Positions 1 through 7,243 of a stretch of 12,461 bases of DNA are shown one piece after another. A model generated the notes under the pieces. It searched no databases, had not been told where the DNA came from, and saw only the letters and a program-made list of their open reading frames with translations. Both the position numbers and the translations under genes were made by a program. The stretch's first letter is position 1, and the number at the start of each line of letters is the position of its first letter. Source of the DNA: QAMX01 sp003149835 (GTDB taxonomy: Bacteria > Bacillota > Clostridia > Oscillospirales > QAMX01); the NCBI GenBank assembly GCA_959600635.1, contig CAUGMN010000073.1, positions 1-12,461 of the forward strand, given 5' to 3'.

Positions 1-1
1 C

Positions 2-55
2 CAGTGGCACAGCTATGGCGACGCGCGCGCCCTCGTCGTCGATCCGTATTTTTGA
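2..55 (+). CDS. C-terminal tail of an unrecognised protein (partial)
   Basis: An open frame enters from the left edge, reads QWHSYGDARALVVDPYF and stops at TGA 53-55. It is followed at 127-168 by a strong rho-independent terminator, which is what one expects after the last gene of an operon. Seventeen residues are too few to assign a family and I do not recognise the tail. That it is coding is an inference from the following terminator and the sensible amino acid composition. Confidence 0.5.
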   Translation, partial: QWHSYGDARALVVDPYF

Positions 56-126
56 CGGAAAGTTTGGCTGACCGCTGCGAAGCATGCGAGGAAGCAGGCA
101 GCTGAGACGAACCCAAGTGAACACCG

Positions 127-168
127 CAGGGACGGCCGGATTTTTTTGGCCGTCCCTGAAAATTTTTC
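127..168 (+). terminator. Rho-independent terminator after the partial left-edge gene
   Basis: Perfect 11-bp stem CAGGGACGGCC (127-137) and GGCCGTCCCTG (148-158). The loop holds seven T, and AAAATTTTTC follows the stem. It separates the left-edge gene from the radical SAM gene. Confidence 0.85.
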
Positions 169-277
169 TCCAAACGCGGCGAAGATTCCGTTATCCCAAT
201 AAAGCGTTTTGATCGTTCAGACAAACCGGCCGGGCCGACCGGCACCTTGCGCGATGACTGGGAAAAGGATGAGGGAT

Positions 278-1399
278 ATGGACTATTCGCTGCACTTAAC
301 GACAGCGTGTAATATGGCGTGCCGCTACTGTCGGTTTCCGTGCGGTAAACGATATATGAGCTTTGAAACCGCGCGCGCGGTTCTTGACCGCGCGGCGCGC
401 GCCGGCGGCAGTTGCGGAATCGAATTGACCGGCGGAGAACCGCTGTTGCAGCGTCCGCTGGTCTGCGAAATCGTTCGCTATGGCAACCGGCTCATGCGGC
501 GCGCTCATGTCCGGTTTGATTTTAAAATTTCCACCAACGGCCTGTTGCTGGACGGGGAAATGATTCGTTTTGCCGCTGCGCACGATGTGACGGTGGCGCT
601 GTATCACGACGGCGTGCGCGAGGCGCACGACTGCAACCGCGTGACGCCGTCTGGGGATGGAACCTTTGAGCGATTGGAGCCGGTGATCGACGCGCTGTTG
701 GCGGAGATGCCGTATTCTCCCGTCCATATCACCGTTGAGCCGTCGTCCGTGGCCCGCTTTTTCGACAGTGTGGCCTATCTGTACGGCCGCGGCTTTCGCG
801 TGCTGCTCGCGGATATCAGCGTCAAGGGCCGCTGGAACGCCGAACGCCTTGCGCAGCTCAAACAACAGTATACGCGGTTGGCGGGCTTTTATTTTGAACG
901 GACGCTGAGCGGAGACGCGTTCTATTTTTCGCCGTTCGAGGCCAAAATGCAGAGCTGCGTGCAGGGGAGCCGCGCCTGCCTTGACCGCTGTGAACTCGGT
1001 AAGAACAGAATTTTTGTCTCAACAAGCGGTGATTTTTATCCGTGCAGGCAGTTTATCGGCAATAAAAAGTACCAGATCGGCTCCGTGCGTTCCGGTTTAG
1101 ACGATATGCGGCGTTTCGCGCTGTACCGGGAAAACGGCGCGGAAAAGACGGAATGCGCGGCCTGCGTTTTCAAAAGCCGCTGCCGCAACAGCTGCGGCTG
1201 CAAAAATTACGCCGCGACGGGTTCGCTGTCCAAGGCGTCTCCCTCTATGTGCGCCCACGAGCAGACGCTGATTCCCATTGCCGACGATTTGGCAAAACGC
1301 CTGCTGCGCAACAAATACGCGACGTTTTTGCGCAAGCCGTACGATGATTTTCATTCTTTTCGTCCGGAAGCGGAATGGGCCGCCCTGCGCATGGTTTGA
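278..1399 (+). CDS. Radical SAM/SPASM domain protein (373 aa)
   Basis: This is an iron-sulfur enzyme of the radical SAM superfamily with a C-terminal SPASM domain. Such enzymes typically modify ribosomally made peptides or act as sulfatase-maturase-like enzymes. The CxxxCxxC motif binding the SAM cluster is C11, C15 and C18 (CNMACRYC), and the GGEP motif is at 52-55. The SPASM signature is canonical: C238-x12-G-x4-C256, then C293-x2-C296-x5-C302-x3-C306, C308 and C325, enough for two auxiliary 4Fe-4S clusters. I chose ATG 278 because AAAGGA lies 8 nt upstream and the family usually starts close to the first cysteine. A TTG at 209 and ATGs at 254 and 269 are in frame but poorly placed. Terminators flank the gene on both sides, so it appears monocistronic. 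No precursor peptide is recognisable beside it, so the substrate is unknown. The fold is confident; the specific reaction is not. Confidence 0.9.
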   Translation: MDYSLHLTTACNMACRYCRFPCGKRYMSFETARAVLDRAARAGGSCGIELTGGEPLLQRPLVCEIVRYGNRLMRRAHVRFDFKISTNGLLLDGEMIRFAAAHDVTVALYHDGVREAHDCNRVTPSGDGTFERLEPVIDALLAEMPYSPVHITVEPSSVARFFDSVAYLYGRGFRVLLADISVKGRWNAERLAQLKQQYTRLAGFYFERTLSGDAFYFSPFEAKMQSCVQGSRACLDRCELGKNRIFVSTSGDFYPCRQFIGNKKYQIGSVRSGLDDMRRFALYRENGAEKTECAACVFKSRCRNSCGCKNYAATGSLSKASPSMCAHEQTLIPIADDLAKRLLRNKYATFLRKPYDDFHSFRPEAEWAALRMV

Positions 1400-1400
1400 G

Positions 1401-1422
1401 ACCGGCGGGAGAGGCCGGTTTT
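1401..1422 (+). terminator. Weak first terminator hairpin after the radical SAM gene
   Basis: ACCGGC (1401-1406) pairs with GCCGGT (1414-1419) around a 7-nt loop, and TTTTC follows. It overlaps the end of the gene closely. A stronger hairpin lies 40 nt downstream. Confidence 0.45.
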
Positions 1423-1458
1423 CGGCGCACGGATTGGATTTTAAAAAAAATAGCGGGC

Positions 1459-1496
1459 GGCCGCGCGGTTCCGAGTCACCGCGCGGCCTTTTCTGT
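1459..1496 (+). terminator. Strong rho-independent terminator upstream of hpf
   Basis: Perfect 11-bp GC-rich stem GGCCGCGCGGT (1459-1469) and ACCGCGCGGCC (1478-1488), 8-nt loop, then TTTTCTGTCT. An A-run at 1443-1450 precedes the stem, so it could also work weakly in the other direction. Confidence 0.85.
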
Positions 1497-1570
1497 CTAA
1501 ACACATGGGGAAACGGCTATCTCCGACAAAAAACGTTCAGCGCCGGAGCAAATTATTTTACAATTATATA

Positions 1571-1599
1571 TGGAAATGCGCGCCTGGATGTAGTATAAT
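1571..1599 (+). promoter_or_regulatory. Sigma-A type promoter of hpf
   Basis: A perfect TATAAT (1594-1599) sits 17 bp downstream of TGGAAA (1571-1576), a 4 of 6 match to the -35 consensus. The sequence between the preceding terminator and the promoter is AT-rich. Transcription should start near 1606, giving a short leader with AAGGAG at 1619-1624 ahead of the hpf ATG. Confidence 0.7.
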
Positions 1600-1634
1600 A
1601 TAGACAGATCAAAACGAAAAGGAGTTGCGGACGT

Positions 1635-2150
1635 ATGAAGATTCATTTTGACACACGGAAAGGCTCTGTTTCGGAACAAACAATGGCGGCGGCGGAGAAA
1701 AAGCTGGCGAAGCTCGACCGGTTTTTTAATGAGGACGCCGTTGCGGAGGTCAAATTCAGCGAGGTCCGCGGTCAAACGGTTGTAGAAGTCACGGTTCGCA
1801 GCGCGCACATGTACTTCCGGGCGGAGGAACGTTCGGGCGACGAGTATGCGGCGGTCGACAACGCGGTCGAGGCGATCGTGCGGCAGATTCGCAAGAATAA
1901 GACCCGGCTCGAAAAACGCCTGCGCGACGGAGCTTTTGAGCGCAGCGTCGGCGAGGCGGCGGCTCCTGAGCAGGAGATGGTCAGGAGAAAGCGTTTTGAA
2001 TTAAAGCCCATGACGGAGGAAGAGGCGACGCTGCAAATGGAGCTGCTGAACCATCAATTCTATCTGTTCAAAAACTCTGACGCCAATAACAGGATCTGCG
2101 TCGTCTACGGCCGTGAAAACGGCGGCTACGGTATCATCGAAGCCGAGTAA
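1635..2150 (+). CDS. hpf: Ribosome hibernation promoting factor, long form (171 aa)
   Basis: This cytoplasmic protein binds the 30S decoding centre in stationary phase and pairs ribosomes into inactive 100S dimers. Residues 1 to about 95 match the S30AE/YfiA domain, including MKIHFDTRKGSVSEQTMAAAE and a basic helix around 83-97. A linker of about 20 residues follows. Residues 117-171 form the C-terminal dimerisation domain: RRKRFELKPMTEEEATLQMELL and the ending VVYGRENGGYGIIE are typical. Length and two-domain layout are those of the long Firmicute type, which needs no separate RMF. AAGGAG lies 10 nt before ATG 1635, and a clean promoter precedes it. The gene stands alone, and the next gene is 126 nt away behind a hairpin. 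Confidence 0.95.
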   Translation: MKIHFDTRKGSVSEQTMAAAEKKLAKLDRFFNEDAVAEVKFSEVRGQTVVEVTVRSAHMYFRAEERSGDEYAAVDNAVEAIVRQIRKNKTRLEKRLRDGAFERSVGEAAAPEQEMVRRKRFELKPMTEEEATLQMELLNHQFYLFKNSDANNRICVVYGRENGGYGIIEAE

Positions 2151-2209
2151 GACAGAGCATAGCTCCGGGGCTGAATTTGCAGCCTTTCCTTTGAACAAAC
2201 GATTCACCG

Positions 2210-2243
2210 GCATATCTGCGGCGGTATTCCGCCGCAGATATGC
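2210..2243 (+). repeat. Perfect 15-bp hairpin between hpf and the GH4 gene
   Basis: GCATATCTGCGGCGG (2210-2224) and CCGCCGCAGATATGC (2229-2243) pair without mismatch around a TATT loop. No T-run follows (the next bases are TGTAAACG), so it is not a normal rho-independent terminator. It could be a repressor operator, an RNA-stabilising 5-prime hairpin, or a degraded terminator of hpf. Confidence 0.8.
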
Positions 2244-2257
2244 TGTAAACGATAAAG
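2244..2257 (+). promoter_or_regulatory. Possible catabolite-responsive (cre-like) element
   Basis: TGTAAACGATAAAG matches the first half of the Bacillus CcpA cre consensus (TGWAARCG) exactly, but the second half poorly (11 of 14 overall). It lies between the hairpin and the ribosome binding site of a sugar-catabolic gene, where catabolite control would make sense. A half-site match of this quality is expected several times by chance in 12 kb. Confidence 0.25.
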
Positions 2258-2276
2258 AATGCAGAAGGAGAACAGT

Positions 2277-3530
2277 ATGAGAGATTTGAAAATTGCGGTC
2301 ATCGGCTCCGGCTCAACCTATTCGCCGGAAATTTTTGAGGGAATTATCAAGCGCAAGGACAGCCTGTCGGTCAAAAAAATTGCGCTGATGGACATTGACG
2401 AAACCAAACTGTCCATTGTCGGCGGACTCATTGAGCGTATGGTCGCCGCGGCGGGCATCAACGCGGAGATTATCAAGACGACCGATCTGGATACCGCGCT
2501 CGACGGCGCCGACTATGTTCTCGCCCAGATCCGCGTCGGCCGCCTGCCCGCGCGTGTGTTGGACGAGCGTATCCCGCTGAAATATGGGCTGATCGGCCAG
2601 GAGACAACCGGTATCGGCGGATTTTTCAAAGCTCTGCGTACGATCCCGGAGATCATGAAGATTGCCAGACGCATGGAAGAACTCTGTCCGCATGCGACGC
2701 TGATTAACTTCTCCAACCCGTCCGGTCTGGTCGCCGAGGCGGTACAGAACAACTCCAAAATCAAAATGGTCGGTCTCTGCAATATTCCGATCAATATGTT
2801 TACCGACGCGCGCAAGCAGCTCGGCGACGATATTGATATCACGTATGTCGGCCTGAACCACCTGAGCTGGATCACCTCGATCAAAAAGCAGGGCGAGGAG
2901 ATTCTGCCGCAGATCCTCGAAACCTACAAAGACGAGGATGTTGACAACAAGTATTTCCGCTACTGCCAGGGCATTCCCTGCGGATATCTGAACTATTATT
3001 ATCGTACGCGCGAACGCCTCGCGGAACTGCAAGAAGCGGCGAAAACAAAGACGCGCGGCGAAGAGTGCATGGAGATCGAAGCGCGGCTTTTGGAGCTCTT
3101 CTCGGATACGAGCCTTTACACAAAGCCCGAGGAGCTGAACAAGCGCGGCGGCGCTCTGTACAGCGAGGCGGCCGTTTCGCTGCTGAACGCCATTGAGAAC
3201 AACCTGAACGAGATTCATGTCATCAACGTCATCAATAACGGCGCGCTGCCGTGGATGGCGGACGACGACGTCGTCGAGGTCAAGACGCTTGTCAGCAAGG
3301 ATCAGCTGATCCCGATCCCGGTGCGCAATTTCAACAACCCGCATATCTGCGAGCTGATGCGGACAGTCAAGGCGTATGAGAAACACGCGGCGCGCGCCGC
3401 GCTCACCGGGGACCGTGACGAGGCGATCCGCGCGCTGATGATTCACCCGCTGATCGGCGACGTCAACGCCGCCGTCGCCTGCTTTGACGAGATGCTCGAA
3501 GCGCACAGACGCTATCTGCCCCAGTTCTGA
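2277..3530 (+). CDS. GH4 family 6-phospho-beta-glucosidase (417 aa)
   Basis: A cytoplasmic NAD- and divalent-metal-dependent glycosidase that cleaves 6-phospho-beta-glucosides by the GH4 oxidation-elimination-addition-reduction route. The N-terminal Rossmann NAD loop is IAVIGSGSTYSPE (6-18). The block QIRVGRLPARVLDERIPLKY (84-103) followed by GLIGQETTGIGG is typical of the 6-phospho-beta-glucosidase branch, as is INFSNPSG (143-150). The metal ligands are probably C168 in GLCNIPIN and H195 in GLNHLSW. A tyrosine cluster near 237-242 holds the likely base. The start is ATG 2277, with AAGGAG at 2265-2270; an upstream in-frame ATG (2259) overlaps the ribosome binding site and is rejected. It leads a cassette with the kinase 35 nt downstream. 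No PTS transporter is present to supply phosphorylated substrate, so the kinase may do so. Assignment to the beta-glucoside subgroup rests on motif resemblance. Confidence 0.92.
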   Translation: MRDLKIAVIGSGSTYSPEIFEGIIKRKDSLSVKKIALMDIDETKLSIVGGLIERMVAAAGINAEIIKTTDLDTALDGADYVLAQIRVGRLPARVLDERIPLKYGLIGQETTGIGGFFKALRTIPEIMKIARRMEELCPHATLINFSNPSGLVAEAVQNNSKIKMVGLCNIPINMFTDARKQLGDDIDITYVGLNHLSWITSIKKQGEEILPQILETYKDEDVDNKYFRYCQGIPCGYLNYYYRTRERLAELQEAAKTKTRGEECMEIEARLLELFSDTSLYTKPEELNKRGGALYSEAAVSLLNAIENNLNEIHVINVINNGALPWMADDDVVEVKTLVSKDQLIPIPVRNFNNPHICELMRTVKAYEKHAARAALTGDRDEAIRALMIHPLIGDVNAAVACFDEMLEAHRRYLPQF

Positions 3531-3565
3531 TCAAAGTCAACACCTGACAGGAGAGGATTTTGTCT

Positions 3566-4555
3566 ATGGAGTATATTTTAGGCCTCGACGGCGGCGGCAC
3601 GAAGACCGACTGCTATATTTTCACCAGAGACGGCGAGCTGGCGGCGTATGCGAACGGCGGCGCGACCAACCATGAGAAATATGACGGCGGCTTTGACGAG
3701 ATGACGCCTGTGTTCGACGAAATCGTCGGCGGCGCGCTCAGCCAGCTGTCGATTCGCCCCGCTGACCTTGCCGCATCGGTGTACGGCATGGCCGGCATCG
3801 ATGTTCCGTCCCAGAAGACGCGGATGGAGAATTATCTGGCGGCCAAAGGGTTCAAAAACGCGATCGTCGTCAACGATTCGTTTTTGGGCATCAAAGCGGG
3901 TTGTCCGAAAGGCTACGGGATCAGCTTCGTCAACGGAACGGGCAATTCCGTCGGCGGCGTCGATAAAGACGGAAAACAGCTGCAAGTCGGTGGGACAGGA
4001 GAGTATTTCGGCGACCTGAACGGCGCCTCCGGCATGTCCGGCGCGGTCGTATGCGCGGTGTACAGCATGTTCTACCGCTGCGGCCTCGCGACCTCGATGG
4101 CGGAGAAATTTTTCCGCCTGCTTGGAATCAGCGCGCCCGAGCAGTTTACCGAGGCGATCTACGACGCGGTCTTTACCGAAAAAGTTTCGCATAAGGATAT
4201 CCACAACGAGGTGCTCTACGTCGCCGCCAACGAAGGCGACGCGGTCGCGCTGGATCTGCTGCGCGCCTTCGGCACGCAGTTCGCCCAGTCCATCGGCGGC
4301 TGCATCAACAACCTGCGCTTTGACGACTGCGTAGACGTCGTGCTGATCGGCTCGGCGTCGCTGAAAGCGCGTTCGCCGGTGATGCTCGACACCTGCCGGG
4401 AAAAGACCGAGGCGCTGACGGGAAAGAAAATCAACATGATCCCGCTGCAAAATCCGCCTGCGGCCGGCGCGCTGATCTGGGCGGCGCAGCTCGCCTTCGG
4501 CGACGCGCAGACGGATAAAATCCGCGACAAAATCATCGCGGCGACGAAAAAGTAA
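3566..4555 (+). CDS. BadF/BadG/BcrA/BcrD-family sugar kinase, GlcNAc-kinase-like (329 aa)
   Basis: An ASKHA-fold ATPase related to N-acetylglucosamine, glucosamine and N-acetylmuramic acid kinases. It probably phosphorylates a sugar or glycoside in the cytoplasm. The phosphate-1 loop is LDGGGTKTDC (7-16), YGMAGID is at 73-79, a likely catalytic aspartate lies in VVNDSFLG (D104), and the phosphate-2 loop is VNGTGNSVGG (122-131). GGTGEYFGDLNGASG (142-156) takes the place of the G-x-G-x-x-x-G-D-E-G segment. The 329 residues fit a single-domain sugar kinase, not the larger benzoyl- or hydroxyacyl-CoA activases. I prefer ATG 3566, 9 nt after GAGAGG (3551-3556); a TTG at 3560 is the alternative. 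It sits between the GH4 enzyme and the YhcH-like gene, so it either phosphorylates the GH4 substrate or rescues the released sugar. The substrate cannot be read from the sequence. Confidence 0.85.
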   Translation: MEYILGLDGGGTKTDCYIFTRDGELAAYANGGATNHEKYDGGFDEMTPVFDEIVGGALSQLSIRPADLAASVYGMAGIDVPSQKTRMENYLAAKGFKNAIVVNDSFLGIKAGCPKGYGISFVNGTGNSVGGVDKDGKQLQVGGTGEYFGDLNGASGMSGAVVCAVYSMFYRCGLATSMAEKFFRLLGISAPEQFTEAIYDAVFTEKVSHKDIHNEVLYVAANEGDAVALDLLRAFGTQFAQSIGGCINNLRFDDCVDVVLIGSASLKARSPVMLDTCREKTEALTGKKINMIPLQNPPAAGALIWAAQLAFGDAQTDKIRDKIIAATKK

Positions 4556-4580
4556 CATCGGCCGCACGGCTGACAATATA

Positions 4581-4592
4581 CGGCATATGCCG
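4581..4592. repeat. Palindrome CGGCATATGCCG between kinase and YhcH-like gene
   Basis: Perfect 12-bp palindrome in the 55-nt gap, immediately ahead of the GGGGAT ribosome binding site of the YhcH-like gene. Its GCATAT core recurs in the hairpin at 2210-2243. It may be an operator or chance. Confidence 0.4.
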
Positions 4593-4610
4593 GAAAGATG
4601 GGGATAGACA

Positions 4611-5072
4611 ATGATTATCGACAGAATTGAAAACGCGCCTCTCTATTTTGGGCTTGGTGCGCGCTTTGAACAGGCGCTTCGGGAAATCATGAAATGCGCG
4701 GGCGAGCCGGTTCCGACGGAACCGAAACGCGTCGAGCTGGACGGGAAAAACCTGCACTATAACATCCAGTTCATCGACGGCAAGGCCCCCGACGACGATT
4801 TCTACGAGGCTCACGTCAAATACGCCGATATCCAGTACGTTCTCGACGGTACGGAGTATATGGGCTGGGGCAGCGTCCGCGACCTGACGCTCCGCAAGGA
4901 ATACGACGCCGAGGGCGATATCGCGTGGTATCGCGGCAAGGGTACGATGATGCGCTATGACAAGGGCTATTTCGCCATCTTCTTCCCGGAGGACGCGCAC
5001 ATGCCGTGCCGCAACAACGGGGTTGAGCCGTGCCGGTCCACAAAGCTGGTCATGAAGGTGCGGCTCGACTGA
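4611..5072 (+). CDS. YhcH/YjgK/YiaL family protein (DUF386, 153 aa)
   Basis: Member of the small cupin-fold YhcH/YjgK/YiaL family. Escherichia coli members occur in sialic acid, N-acetylmannosamine and rare-sugar operons, and one is reported as a sialic acid anomerase (NanQ). Here a role as a sugar anomerase or in handling a sugar intermediate is an inference. The metal-site motif YEAHVKYADIQYVLDGTEYMG is at 65-85, with E66, H68 and D73. A second histidine is in FFPEDAHMP (H130), and lysines K145 and K149 lie near the C-terminus, KLVMKV. Full length for the family is about 150 residues. ATG 4611 has GGGGAT 6 nt upstream. It is the last gene of the cassette, 55 nt after the kinase, and is followed by a strong terminator at 5113-5155. 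Confidence 0.88.
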   Translation: MIIDRIENAPLYFGLGARFEQALREIMKCAGEPVPTEPKRVELDGKNLHYNIQFIDGKAPDDDFYEAHVKYADIQYVLDGTEYMGWGSVRDLTLRKEYDAEGDIAWYRGKGTMMRYDKGYFAIFFPEDAHMPCRNNGVEPCRSTKLVMKVRLD

Positions 5073-5112
5073 AAAGGCATCCGGCAGATCTGCGGAAACC
5101 ATTTATAGACAG

Positions 5113-5155
5113 AGAAAACGGTACAAAAGATTCCTTTTGTACCGTTTTCTGCGTC
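5113..5155 (+). terminator. Terminator closing the GH4-kinase-YhcH cassette
   Basis: Perfect 17-bp stem AGAAAACGGTACAAAAG (5113-5129) and CTTTTGTACCGTTTTCT (5134-5150) with a 4-nt ATTC loop, then TGCGTCTTTCT. The stem is AT-rich and the T-run is broken, but the perfect pairing at the end of a convergent gene pair supports termination. Confidence 0.8.
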
Positions 5156-5164
5156 TTTCTATCC

Positions 5165-5204
5165 ATATAAAATCATAAAAATCAGCATATGCCGGGAACT
5201 GATT
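5165..5204 (-). terminator. Possible weak terminator of the cad operon
   Basis: On the minus strand, AATCAG (5204-5199) can pair with CTGATT (5185-5180) around a 13-nt loop, followed by a T-rich tract ending near 5165. The stem is only 6 bp. It lies about 100 nt after the cadA stop codon, and I see no better candidate there. Confidence 0.3.
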
Positions 5205-5301
5205 GCCGGGAGACCGTGAACGGGCAGGCGCTTTCAAAATTTTTACACCCGCCGCAGACAGGGGACAGGCGCTGTTTCGGCTATGCGGCTGAAATCCGCG
5301 C

Positions 5302-7182
5302 TTACAATTCTTTTGTCCGCATGGCGCGGAGCGCGTTCAGCACCGTAATCATGCAGACGCCGACATCCGCGAATACGGCGAGCCACATTCCGGCCAGTCC
5401 CGCCGCGCCGAGGATCATGATAACGGCCTTGACGCCGAGAGAAAAGACAATATTCTGCGTGGCGACGCGCATCGTCTTGCGGGCAATTTTGACGGCTGTG
5501 GCGATCTTCCGCGGGTTGTCGTCGGTCAGAACGACGTCGGAGGCTTCGATGGCCGCGTCGCTGCCGAGCGCGCCCATGGCGATGCCGATGTCGGCCAGCG
5601 CCAGCGACGGCGCGTCGTTGATGCCGTCGCCGACAAAGGCGAGGCGGCCGCGTCCGGACTTGGCGGCGAGCAGCGCTTCGAGCTCGGCCACCTTTCCATC
5701 CGGCAGCAAACCGGCGGCGACCCGGTCAATGCCCAGTTCCGCCGCGACATGGGCGGCGACAGCTTCGGTGTCGCCCGTCAGCATCACGGTCTGCCGGATG
5801 CCGAGCGCCTTTAAATCCGCGACCGCGCCGGCGGCTTCGGGCTTAATTTCGTCGGAGATCACGAGGCAGCCGCAGTAGACGCCGCCTTTGGCGACATAGA
5901 CGACGGTGCCAAGCGCCTGAGGCGGAACGGGAGCAAGCCCGAGCTCCGCCATCAGCTTTTGATTGCCGGCGCAGAGCGTTTCGCCGTCGAAAACCACGGA
6001 GACGCCGCGGCCGGCAAGCTCCCGTACATCAGAGAGCCGCGACTGTTCGACGGCCGGCAGATCCCTCGCCGCCGCGCGGATGGACTGGGCGATCGGATGG
6101 TCGGAATACGCTTCCGCCGCTGCCGCGAGCGTCAGCAGCTCGTCGGCGCCGACAGAGGCCGGATAGACTTGGGTAACGCGAAAATCGCCTCGGGTCAGCG
6201 TTCCGGTTTTGTCGAGCACGACGGTCTCGGTTTTTGAGAGCGCGTCGATATAGTTGCCGCCTTTGATCAGGATACCGCGTCTGGAAGCGCCGCCGATACC
6301 GCCGTAAAACGTCAGCGGCACGGAGATCACCAGCGCACAGGGACAGGAGATCACGAGAAAGGTCAGCGCCCGCATGATCCAGTCGTTCCAATCGCCGTGA
6401 AAGAGAAGCGGCGGCGTGACGGCCAGCAGAGCGGCCGCAATCACGACGGCCGGCGTATAGTAGCGCGCGAACACAGTGATAAAATTCTCCGCCTTGGACT
6501 TTTTATCGGAGGAATTTTCGACGAGTTCGAGAATTTTAACAACAGTAGACTCGGCAAACGGCTTGGTAACCCGAATGTGAAGCATGCCGTTCTGGTTGAT
6601 ACAGCCGCTGAGCACCTCGCTTCCTGCGGAAACGGAACGCGGCGCCGGCTCGCCCGTTAACGCCGAAGTGTCGATCGACGAACAGCCTTCGGTCACGGTT
6701 CCGTCCAGAGGGATGCGCTCGCCGGGCTTGACAACGATGACGCCGCCGACAGCGACTTCGGCCGGATCGACTCGGCGCAGACCGCCGTTCTCCTCAATAT
6801 TGGCGTACTCCGGCCGGATGTTCATCAGCTCGGTGATCGAGGCGCGTGAACGGGAAACGGCATAGCTCTGAAAGAGCTCGCCGACCTGATAAAACAGCAT
6901 GACGATGACGGCCTCGGCGTAATCGCCGAGCGCAAAGGCGACGATCGAGGCCAGAGCCATCAGAAAGCTCTCGTCGAACACCTGACCGTGCAGAATATTG
7001 ACGATCGCCTGGAAAACGACTTCGCCGCCGACCAGCAGATAGGGGAGCAGGTACGCCGCGACTGTCCACCAAACGCGGGCCTGTTCGGGGAACCAGCCGA
7101 ACTGTCCGGCGCAGACCGCCAGAGCCAACGTCAGGGCGGAGATCAGGATCAGACAAAGGGATTTTTTTTGTTTCTCAGACAC
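5302..7182 (-). CDS. cadA: P1B-type heavy-metal ATPase, Cd/Zn/Pb exporter (626 aa)
   Basis: An inner-membrane ATP-driven pump expelling Cd(II), Zn(II) or Pb(II). The transmembrane metal site is SCPCALV with the CPC at 280-282. The phosphorylated aspartate is D324 in LDKTGTLT, the actuator loop is ALTGEP (174-179), the P1B signature HP dipeptide is 362-363, and the hinge is GDGINDAPS (518-526). K585 in the seventh and D606 in the eighth membrane helix fit the Zn/Cd/Pb class (P1B-2), not the copper class. The protein starts almost directly at the first membrane helix: there is no N-terminal HMA domain, which is instead encoded by the preceding gene. The start is GTG 7182 with AAAAGAG about 9 nt upstream; no upstream in-frame ATG exists before a stop. 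The 124-nt gap before it holds a possible attenuator. It is the last gene of the operon. Confidence 0.93.
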   Translation of the reverse strand: MSEKQKKSLCLILISALTLALAVCAGQFGWFPEQARVWWTVAAYLLPYLLVGGEVVFQAIVNILHGQVFDESFLMALASIVAFALGDYAEAVIVMLFYQVGELFQSYAVSRSRASITELMNIRPEYANIEENGGLRRVDPAEVAVGGVIVVKPGERIPLDGTVTEGCSSIDTSALTGEPAPRSVSAGSEVLSGCINQNGMLHIRVTKPFAESTVVKILELVENSSDKKSKAENFITVFARYYTPAVVIAAALLAVTPPLLFHGDWNDWIMRALTFLVISCPCALVISVPLTFYGGIGGASRRGILIKGGNYIDALSKTETVVLDKTGTLTRGDFRVTQVYPASVGADELLTLAAAAEAYSDHPIAQSIRAAARDLPAVEQSRLSDVRELAGRGVSVVFDGETLCAGNQKLMAELGLAPVPPQALGTVVYVAKGGVYCGCLVISDEIKPEAAGAVADLKALGIRQTVMLTGDTEAVAAHVAAELGIDRVAAGLLPDGKVAELEALLAAKSGRGRLAFVGDGINDAPSLALADIGIAMGALGSDAAIEASDVVLTDDNPRKIATAVKIARKTMRVATQNIVFSLGVKAVIMILGAAGLAGMWLAVFADVGVCMITVLNALRAMRTKEL

Positions 7183-7221
7183 GCTTCTCAGCTCTTTTCG
7201 GTTGAATTTTTTTCATAGACG

Positions 7222-7243
7222 CTCGGAAAAAACTCGGAAAAAA
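7222..7243. repeat. Tandem 11-bp duplication in the hma-cadA gap
   Basis: CTCGGAAAAAA occurs twice in direct contact (7222-7232 and 7233-7243). On the minus-strand transcript it yields two U6 tracts in a row, both downstream of the hairpin at 7246-7281. Confidence 0.85.

Noticed and set aside
84..211. Small plus-strand ORF upstream of the radical SAM gene as a possible precursor peptide
   Set aside because: It runs through the terminator hairpin, has no ribosome binding site, and its composition looks like random translation.
2313..3506. Long minus-strand open frame (397 codons) opposite the GH4 gene
   Set aside because: A shadow of a high-GC gene. It lacks a ribosome binding site and recognisable domains, while the plus strand has clear GH4 motifs.
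3578..4576. Minus-strand open frame of 332 codons opposite the kinase
   Set aside because: The translation is arginine-rich with no domain, and the kinase motifs on the plus strand explain the region.
5189..5878. Plus-strand open frame of 229 codons opposite cadA
   Set aside because: Low-complexity Ala/Ser/Arg translation opposite the conserved ATPase hinge region.
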